A stretch of DNA of 43,112 bases from a virus. The notes below the pieces were generated by a model. The model did no database searches. It was not told where the DNA came from and was given only the letters and a program-made list of their open reading frames with translations. A program made the position numbers and the translations under genes. The stretch lies in IMG/VR virus record IMGVR_UViG_3300042446_000294, positions 1 to 43,112 of that record. One strand, 5' to 3'. Positions 38,501 to 43,112 of the stretch are shown here, one piece after another; position 1 is the stretch's first letter; the number at the start of each line of letters is the position of its first letter.

Positions 38501-39124
38501 ACAGATTTAACAGGCGCCGCAGTTGTCGTTCCTGCAAGTCATATGATGTTACGCACATTCTTACGTAATGACACTATTGCTTATCCTTGGTTAGCTCCAG
38601 CAGGCACACGCCGTGGCACGATTGACAATGCTACAAACATTGGTTACTTAAATGCTACTACTGGTGAGTTCCAGACTGTTAAGAATCGTATGAGTATTCG
38701 TGATGTATTATATACAAATCAAATCAATCCATTAGCATACTTTACAGGTGTTGGCTTATTGAACTACGGTAATAAGAACTCATTTGATAGTCAATCAGCA
38801 CTGGATCGTATTAACGTAGCAAGATTGGTTTGCTATATTCGTGAAAGATTGCAAATTGCGGCTCGTCCGTTCGTATTTGAACCTAACGATGCAGTAACAC
38901 GTAATGAAATAAGCGGTGTAGTTCAATCATTGTTCATCGACCTAGTTGCAAAACGAGGTTTGTATGATTATTTGGTTGTATGCGATGAGAGCAACAACAC
39001 ACCTGCTCGTATTGACAGAAATGAATTGTGGATTGACGTTGCTATTGAACCAGTCAAGGCAGCTGAGTTTATTTACATTCCGGTTCGTGTATTGAATACA
39101 GGTGAATTAGCAAACGCTCAGTAA
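35597..39124 (+). CDS. gp18: Tail sheath protein, gp18-like (enlarged)
   Basis: An 1175-residue contractile sheath subunit. The N-terminus (MALVSPGVEVTIIDQSQY) and the C-terminal 300 residues (TNQINPLAYFTGVGLLNYGN, RLVCYIRERLQIAARPF, DLVAKRGLYDYLVVCDESNN, VAIEPVKAAEFIYIPVRV) are clear sheath signatures. T4 gp18 is 659 residues; about 500 extra residues sit roughly at 120-800, Thr/Ser/Gly-rich and beta-like, with domains such as FVNQTPLVITDSIYIADD and GDGTYWLD-like turns. These probably decorate the outside of the sheath. SD AAAGGAA is good. Confidence 0.93.
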   Translation: MALVSPGVEVTIIDQSQYLPAASSSVPLVVLATAQNKANAAGTGVAAATTAANANKLYQVTSQRDLVNLFGTPFFYKTTNGTPIQGYELNEYGLLATYSLLGATNRCYVLRADIDLGSLVGSLSRPLGDPTDGTYWLDTTNSAWGIYEFNSSTGKFVNQTPLVITDSIYIADDYPISVIGNVGGYAVIATEITGGEYTNSTYFYKNAENDWVKLGDSDWKASVPVVTGTVSNPILTTGDTFTININGLLTVTITIGSGDTVTDVAASINGLNITYLSARLINNKLSLAYSEPTPNAYLTLSEGTNTPLADMGIVPKQYIAPDVFFGPSSNMPLWTASQIFPHPTGSVWVKTSVLGSGMNQLMSQYNASTDTWVSKTVNKYQSLLTAVTDLSSAGGGDIPVGTVVATYGTSSNIAPYSATQYWTKTSIGASVFTGSVSNPTIDPLNQLIAKVTGSGVYTIPSGSTTAIEFVTAWLSAGIPNTNASLTTSGAIQLEHTLGGIIFLSDYVDGQSNGMLSDIGFSLSDAGTSYSYVEGYTNPSVSQDSSSDDGTGATFSIAANQDKGWYYDITKVTPGVDYIVDEIVTFKGSDIGGVDGTNDLSIIVKSVTGLGAIIDWAYYSGTPRLNYVVQLAAWEQITYIANEGAPATNPTNGTNWYYSTASEVDIMVNKDGDWYGYRNVNYDSSGNPAAGGTNTTDPAGPIISPTEPDPLTGQSDGTALVYGDLWIDSGDLENYPKLYRWEQVDGTNQWVSIDTSDQTSQNGVLFSDARWGNVGTVDPVNDPLVSIETLLESDYLDLDAPDPALYPQGMLLFNTRRSGYNVKQFRTNYFTSNNYPSPAVLPTYSYTWVSVSGLQSNGAAYMGRKAQRNLVVQSIKAAIGTNQSIREEDTFFNLIAAPGYPELQPDMVTLNNDRNNTAYIIGDTPLRLPDQATDLTNWATNAAGATSTGEEGWVTRDSYLGVFYPSGITTDLTGAAVVVPASHMMLRTFLRNDTIAYPWLAPAGTRRGTIDNATNIGYLNATTGEFQTVKNRMSIRDVLYTNQINPLAYFTGVGLLNYGNKNSFDSQSALDRINVARLVCYIRERLQIAARPFVFEPNDAVTRNEISGVVQSLFIDLVAKRGLYDYLVVCDESNNTPARIDRNELWIDVAIEPVKAAEFIYIPVRVLNTGELANAQ

Positions 39125-39128
39125 GAAT

Positions 39129-39154
39129 ATTCACCCTTGGAGACAGGGGTGAAT
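39129..39154 (+). other. Stem-loop between sheath and tube genes
   Basis: ATTCACCC (39129-39136) pairs with GGGTGAAT (39147-39154). No T-run follows, so partial termination or 3'-end protection of the gp18 mRNA is more likely than full termination. Confidence 0.65.
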
Positions 39155-39158
39155 TAAA

Positions 39159-39166
39159 GATAAATA
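39159..39166 (+). promoter_or_regulatory. T4-type late promoter
   Basis: GATAAATA, then AGGAG (39174-39178) and the gp19 ATG at 39187; gives the tube gene its own late start. Confidence 0.78.
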
Positions 39167-39186
39167 AAGATATAGGAGAATAAAAT

Positions 39187-39813
39187 ATGGCAACAGCCTC
39201 ACAATCATTGTTCAATATGACCGTTGCAGCGGATAATGCTACCAACGCACAAGGTCTATTGATGCCTAAACTACAATATCGTTTTAGAGCATTGTTCTTA
39301 AACTTTGGTGTAGGTGGTTCCACTACAGAATTAACGAAACAAGTAATGGATATTACTCGTCCCCAAGTTCAATTTGATGAAGTAACCTTAGATGTATATA
39401 ACTCAAGAATTTATCTTGCAGGTAAACATGCATGGCAAGAAACTACAGTTAATCTACGTGACGATGCTCAAGGCAACGTTAGTAAATTGGTTGGACAACA
39501 AATTCAGAAACAAATGGACTTTGTTGAACAAGCTAGTGCCGCAACTGCACAAGATTATAAGTTTCAAATCAATTATGAAATTCTTGATGGTGGTAACGGT
39601 GTACTTACACCTTCTGTATTAGAAACCTGGGAATTGTATGGATGCTTTATTAAAACAGCCAACTATAATAACTTGGATTACAAAACAAGTGACCCAGCTA
39701 CAATTCAGTTAAGCGTGAGATTTGATAATGCAATTCAGTCACCATTGACTTCGGGTATCGGTACAAATGTAGGTCGTGCATTTGGTGGTACAGCAGTTAC
39801 TGGTATCGGTTAA
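39187..39813 (+). CDS. gp19: Tail tube protein, gp19-like
   Basis: A 208-residue tail tube subunit, placed right after the sheath as in T4 (gp19 is 163 residues). The core is LQYRFRALFLNFGVGG, VMDITRPQVQFDEVTLDVYN, SRIYLAGKHAWQETTVNLRD, and ETWELYGCFIKTANYNNLDY. These strands form the beta-barrel ring that DNA passes through. A Gly/Thr-rich tail is added. It has its own late promoter and SD, in line with the high copy number needed. Confidence 0.92.
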   Translation: MATASQSLFNMTVAADNATNAQGLLMPKLQYRFRALFLNFGVGGSTTELTKQVMDITRPQVQFDEVTLDVYNSRIYLAGKHAWQETTVNLRDDAQGNVSKLVGQQIQKQMDFVEQASAATAQDYKFQINYEILDGGNGVLTPSVLETWELYGCFIKTANYNNLDYKTSDPATIQLSVRFDNAIQSPLTSGIGTNVGRAFGGTAVTGIG

Positions 39814-39825
39814 TAAGAGTAATTA

Positions 39826-41016
39826 ATGGCTGGGTTCGTTCAAAACCTATTAACTGACGCCGCAACATCGTTCTTTACTAATGAATACTTGCGTGATTAC
39901 CAACACGCAAGTAAAACATTTAGAACAAATGCTTATGGGTATTCACCCAAGTTTAAGTTTCTATTCCATGTTTATTTTGATATTAACAAAGACTACATCG
40001 GTGCTACACAAGGTTGGCCTCAAGATCAAAATTTTGGATTAGCCGTTAAAAATATACAACTACCTAAGTATACATTTGATTTAGCTACACTAAACCAATA
40101 CAATCGTAAACGAGTAGTGCAAACTAAAATCAAATACGATCCTATTAACGTTGTATTCCATGATGATAATCAAAATTTAATTAAAAAATTATGGTATACG
40201 TATTACACATACTACTATAAAGATGCAACACAGGTGGATAGTAATACCAATACAACTATTAGCGGTGTTGCAGCTAGGTTTGGTGGCGACAATGCAGTTA
40301 GATATAATTTAAATCGTAGAAATATTTACGATCCTACTATCACTGGCAATGATGACTGGGGATACATAGGTGAGACTGGTAATAGTCCAGCAACTAACTC
40401 AGCCGCAAGTTTAGGCATAAGCAAAGCACCGTTCTTTAAGGGTATTAATATATACGGTTTCAACCAACATAGTTTTTCTTTGTATAGACTAATTAATCCT
40501 ATCATTGAAAGTTTTAGCCATGACACGTACAATTATAGTGAAGGTGGTGGCGTGATGGAAAATCAAATGACTTTGAATTATGAAACTGTAAAATATTATG
40601 AAGGTGCAGTTGATGGTCGTAAGCCGTATGATATTGTTAAAGGTTTTGGCAGTAATGATCATTATGATACTGTACTAAGTCCTATCGCTCGTCCCGGTTC
40701 AAATGCAACTATATTAGGTCAAGGTGGTCTTGTTGATGCTGCTGGCGGCATATTAGATGACTTAGAAAACGGCAACATTGTAGGAGCAGTACAGAAAGCT
40801 GGCACCGCGGCTAATACTTTTAAAAATCCTCAAAATATATTAAGAATTGCAAAGTCAGAAGCAATGGGTATAGCTACTAACGCTTTACAGGGGACACCTA
40901 ATCGCAACACTGCATTTAATTTCCCAACTCAAGCAGCCAGTGCAATTAGGAATGCTCCTAACTCTATTAATGGGGCATACAGCGATATTAGATCAACACC
41001 TAAACAAGTCACATAA
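39826..41016 (+). CDS. Tube-like virion protein, possible tail tube initiator (gp54-like)
   Basis: A 396-residue protein. The first 260 residues look like a tube-type fold: FKFLFHVYFDINKDY, VKNIQLPKYTFDLATLNQYN, KIKYDPINVVFHDDNQNLI, and SFSHDTYNYSEGGGVMENQMTLNYETV. The C-terminal 130 residues are Ala/Asn-rich and helical. It is a second tube-like gene after gp19; the baseplate tube initiator gp54 or gp48 is the most likely role, which is inferred from fold impression and place. A weak AAGAG SD lies before the ATG. Confidence 0.7.
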   Translation: MAGFVQNLLTDAATSFFTNEYLRDYQHASKTFRTNAYGYSPKFKFLFHVYFDINKDYIGATQGWPQDQNFGLAVKNIQLPKYTFDLATLNQYNRKRVVQTKIKYDPINVVFHDDNQNLIKKLWYTYYTYYYKDATQVDSNTNTTISGVAARFGGDNAVRYNLNRRNIYDPTITGNDDWGYIGETGNSPATNSAASLGISKAPFFKGINIYGFNQHSFSLYRLINPIIESFSHDTYNYSEGGGVMENQMTLNYETVKYYEGAVDGRKPYDIVKGFGSNDHYDTVLSPIARPGSNATILGQGGLVDAAGGILDDLENGNIVGAVQKAGTAANTFKNPQNILRIAKSEAMGIATNALQGTPNRNTAFNFPTQAASAIRNAPNSINGAYSDIRSTPKQVT

Positions 41017-41019
41017 ATA
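41012..41019 (+). promoter_or_regulatory. T4-type late promoter
   Basis: CATAAATA overlapping the end of the tube-like gene, then GAGG (41027-41030) before the ATG at 41037. Confidence 0.75.
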
Positions 41020-41036
41020 CTTTTACGAGGTATATT

Positions 41037-41402
41037 ATGGCACAAACAATAGATGCACCAAGAAGTCAGTTAGATAACACAGTACGTGTATTTGATCAAT
41101 TTTATAATTTTGATTTAGTTGTAGAGGCTAATCAATATGAAATTATATATAGTTATTTTTATTCGCTATCTAAAAGCGAAAACGTAGCTAAAAATTTTAC
41201 AACAATCATTTTTAGAATTTCTAATATCACTGGTGAAAATCCATTGATATTGTTAGAAGAAATTAAAGGTTCTAATGGGTTATCTACCGCTAATGCATTG
41301 GTTGCATACTATCTAAACAGTTTGAAAAGCAAAACAACTTTATATGGTGTGAGTTCTATTCCTCAACCTAATCAAGTAGTAGCTAGAAATGCTGTAATAT
41401 AA
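41037..41402 (+). CDS. Conserved-looking late protein
   Basis: A 121-residue, mostly helical protein (starts MAQTIDAPRSQLDNTVRVFD). The stretch FYNFDLVVEANQYEIIYSYF, NFTTIIFRIS and VAYYLNSLKSKTTLYGVS recalls a short protein beside gp4 in T4-like phages of aquatic hosts; function unknown. Its stop overlaps the ATG of gp4 (TAATG), so the two are coupled. Confidence 0.75.
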   Translation: MAQTIDAPRSQLDNTVRVFDQFYNFDLVVEANQYEIIYSYFYSLSKSENVAKNFTTIIFRISNITGENPLILLEEIKGSNGLSTANALVAYYLNSLKSKTTLYGVSSIPQPNQVVARNAVI

Positions 41403-41839
41403 TGGCAAACTTTGCACAGGGCATATTTGTGCCTAGAAATCCTGATAAGTATATTGGTAATCATACACCTAGATATCGTAGTGGATGGGAATTCACATTC
41501 ATGCAATTCTGTGACGGCAACAAGAATGTAATTAAATGGGCAAGCGAATCAATACGTATCCCCTATCGTCATCCTTTAACAGGTAAAGTTACTAATTATA
41601 TTCCAGACTTCTTTATACTATATGAAAACAAGTTTGGAAAACAGTTTGCTGAAATTGTAGAGATCAAACCTAAAAAACAAAGCCTGATTGAAAGTAGAAA
41701 GGCTAGCGCAAGAGATATAGCAATTGTTGCTATTAATCACGCCAAGTGGGCTAGTGCTAAAGCATACTGTAAACAATATGGATTTACATTCCGTGTAATC
41801 ACAGAGGATGACTTGTTTTATAACGGTAGGCGTAAGTAA
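41402..41839 (+). CDS. gp4: Head completion protein gp4 (TnsA-like nuclease fold)
   Basis: A 145-residue protein similar to T4 gp4 (also 50/65), needed to finish DNA-filled heads. It shows a PD-(D/E)XK-type pattern as in TnsA: E30 in RSGWEFTFMQFCD, D69 in YIPDFFI, E87 and K89 in EIVEIKPKKQ. It probably trims DNA left after packaging. It is near the expected size (T4 gp4 150). The last bases overlap the next late promoter. Confidence 0.87.
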   Translation: MANFAQGIFVPRNPDKYIGNHTPRYRSGWEFTFMQFCDGNKNVIKWASESIRIPYRHPLTGKVTNYIPDFFILYENKFGKQFAEIVEIKPKKQSLIESRKASARDIAIVAINHAKWASAKAYCKQYGFTFRVITEDDLFYNGRRK

Positions 41840-41867
41840 TAAATACTGCTATTATGGACAAATAGCA
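41838..41867 (+). promoter_or_regulatory. Late promoter with hairpin over the gp16 start
   Basis: AATAAATA (41838-41845) is followed by TGCTATT (41847-41853), loop ATGGACA, and AATAGCA (41861-41867), whose last base is the A of the ATG. RNA from the late promoter would begin within the left arm and not fold; read-through RNA would. Confidence 0.68.
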
Positions 41868-42352
41868 TGACAAAAAAATTATCAGAATTGTTTGATTTAC
41901 CTACAGAGGAATCATCATTAACTGAACCCATACTCGGCAAAGATATGGATTTAGTAACGCAAGAAACATACTCTACTTTAGATAAGATAGAACAAGCATT
42001 ACCACAAGTTCGTGGGTTAGAAGCAAGTGATACTGAGATGGATGAATTGGCAAAACTGGCTCAAGACAGTTATAAAGATTTAATGGATTTGGGGATGCAA
42101 GTCGATAGCAGATTTGCTAGTGAGATATTCAATAGTGCTGGTACAATGTTAGGACATGCTATAACTGCTAAGACGGCTAAGATTAACAAGAAATTAAAAA
42201 TGATTGATTTGCAGTTGAAAAAAGCAAGTCTAGATCAAAAAAATGTTGAGAAAGATAAAGAGATTGCAAATGTTCCACTAGGTGAGGGTAGCTTAGTGGA
42301 TCGTAATGAACTTCTCAAGAGTATTCTGGCAAACAAAAAACCAGTAAATTGA
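41867..42352 (+). CDS. gp16: Terminase small subunit, gp16-like
   Basis: A 161-residue helical protein (T4 gp16 is 164). It starts MTKKLSELFDLPTEE, then has a long helical hairpin: ELAKLAQDSYKDLMDLGMQV, FASEIFNSAGTMLGHAITA, INKKLKMIDLQLKKASLDQK. gp16 forms a ring that regulates the gp17 large terminase. The large subunit is not in the window. It follows gp4 and has the right size and pattern. The stop abuts another late promoter. Confidence 0.77.
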   Translation: MTKKLSELFDLPTEESSLTEPILGKDMDLVTQETYSTLDKIEQALPQVRGLEASDTEMDELAKLAQDSYKDLMDLGMQVDSRFASEIFNSAGTMLGHAITAKTAKINKKLKMIDLQLKKASLDQKNVEKDKEIANVPLGEGSLVDRNELLKSILANKKPVN

Positions 42353-42358
42353 TAAATA
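42351..42358 (+). promoter_or_regulatory. T4-type late promoter
   Basis: GATAAATA at the gp16 stop, then AGGA (42366-42369) and the ATG at 42378. Confidence 0.75.
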
Positions 42359-42377
42359 ATAGAACAGGAATAAAACA

Positions 42378-42974
42378 ATGAAGAGCCTACGTCAATATTT
42401 AACCGAAAGTGTTAGAACATATCGCTATACAATTAAGATTGCCGGCGATTGTGAAAAAAACTTTTTGGAATTGTTCAGACATAATTTGTCCAAATTTGAC
42501 CCAGTCAAAATTGATGATCCAAAAACTACACCTATTCAAAAAGATCCATATGGATTTCCTGACTTGCATAATGAGTCTATTACCATTATCAAAGCTGAAT
42601 TCAAATATCCTGCAACTGAACCAATGATTCAGCAATGCGCTCAACATTGTGGTTGCAACATAAACAATGTCAGAGTAGTTACTACTGATTATGATGATAG
42701 CATCAATAGTGAAGCTGAAGGTTATGCTAATGAACAAAAAGATCAACCTTTATTACTAAAGACAGAGTTAGAAGATAATGGCAAAGAAGCTAGCAAAGAA
42801 TATGCAAATCAATATCTAGATCGTGTAATGCCTAAAAAGCCTAGTATTAATATTCCATATGCAGGCAAAACTACTCCAGTAAGTCCTAATAAGAGCAAAG
42901 ACGGAATAAACACAGTTAGTCCTATGACTAAAATGACAAGACCACAATTACCTAGTACAGGAGCTAGAAAATAA
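42378..42974 (+). CDS. Late protein with capsid-targeting-like N-terminus
   Basis: A 198-residue protein. MKSLRQYLTESV closely follows the pattern of T4 capsid-targeting sequences (MKTYQEFIAE), with L-T-E as a possible gp21 cleavage site. The next 80 residues include TYRYTIKIAGDCEKNFL, PVKIDDPKTTPIQ and the globular FKYPATEPMIQQCAQHCG; the C-terminal 70 are Pro/Ser/Lys-rich and disordered (to SPMTKMTRPQLPSTGARK). An internal or core-associated head protein is likely; this is inferred. It overlaps the next ATG as TAATG. Confidence 0.7.
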   Translation: MKSLRQYLTESVRTYRYTIKIAGDCEKNFLELFRHNLSKFDPVKIDDPKTTPIQKDPYGFPDLHNESITIIKAEFKYPATEPMIQQCAQHCGCNINNVRVVTTDYDDSINSEAEGYANEQKDQPLLLKTELEDNGKEASKEYANQYLDRVMPKKPSINIPYAGKTTPVSPNKSKDGINTVSPMTKMTRPQLPSTGARK

Positions 42975-43112
42975 TGATCGAATTCAACACCAGTCAACTT
43001 ACATGGATTTTGGTTGGTGCCTTGGGAATAGGTGGCACAGGATATATTACAATGAATGACAATGTAAAAAACATTGACAAAAAAGTTGCTGTAACACATG
43101 CAAAAGTTGAAG
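42974..43112 (+). CDS. 5' end of a membrane/coiled-coil protein (cut by window edge)
   Basis: The first 46 codons of a gene that continues past the window. A short N-terminus (MIEFNTSQLT) leads to a hydrophobic helix (WILVGALGIGGTGYIT) and then a polar, helical, coiled-coil-like stretch (NDNVKNIDKKVAVTHAKVE). It is likely an integral membrane protein with a single membrane span. Confidence 0.7.
   Translation, partial: MIEFNTSQLTWILVGALGIGGTGYITMNDNVKNIDKKVAVTHAKVE

Overview
This window is a 43 kb piece of an AT-rich, T4-like contractile-tailed phage (myovirus) genome. It carries T4-type recombination and replication genes (uvsX, uvsY, uvsW, gp61 primase, gp41 helicase), T4-type neck, tail and packaging genes (gp13, gp14, gp15, gp18, gp19, gp4, gp16), a gp1-type dNMP kinase and a MazG-like enzyme. 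Many short motifs at gene starts match the T4 late promoter TATAAATA (mostly as GATAAATA or CATAAATA). The host is probably a proteobacterium: the phage IscU is almost a bacterial IscU, and a small protein near the start resembles a proteobacterial family. A beta- or gammaproteobacterial host is an inference. No tRNA, CRISPR array or insertion sequence was seen. The longest stretches without a gene are about 105-120 bp.

Layout. 1-3000: end of a possible ssDNA-binding protein gene, then uvsX, uvsY and small genes. 3000-4400: two units driven by exact-consensus sigma70 promoters (TTGACA-N17-TATAAT), one encoding a AAA+ ATPase and closed by a terminator. 4414-13525: a long, tightly overlapped early operon with a HARP-like protein plus UvsW, a zinc-finger protein, eight tandem small paralogues (8633-10566), a DexA-like exonuclease, a cytidylyltransferase-like enzyme plus a sugar-nucleotide reductase, and a miniature protein that keeps the catalytic motifs of DnaE. 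13.5-17.4 kb: a small reverse-strand gene, a structural gene, primase and helicase. 17.4-22.2 kb: virion or internal-protein candidates, a KxDG-containing protein and a probable abundant small structural protein. 22.2-23.6 kb: IscA, IscU and a RecB-like nuclease. 23.6-28.0 kb: a repetitive 1030-residue fibre and a second structural protein. 28.0-31.8 kb (minus strand): Nudix, gp15 and gp14. 31.9-35.5 kb: an early 385-residue protein, a small membrane protein, MazG, gp13, dNMP kinase and an HNH-like protein. 35.6-43.1 kb: giant tail sheath, tail tube, tube-like protein, gp4, gp16 and a possible internal protein.

Regulation stands out. Early genes have sigma70-type promoters. Four of these place the -10 box exactly six bases before an ATG, which predicts leaderless mRNAs. 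Late genes carry T4-type late promoters. Several of those (before gp13, the long fibre, gp16, the 20129 gene and Nudix) sit inside or next to inverted repeats that cover the ribosome-binding site or start codon. That is the arrangement T4 uses to silence early read-through transcripts of genes such as e and soc.

Most notable for follow-up: the eight-gene paralogue array, the mini-DnaE protein with all three catalytic aspartates, the leaderless promoter class, the late-promoter hairpin switches, and the IscA-IscU pair.
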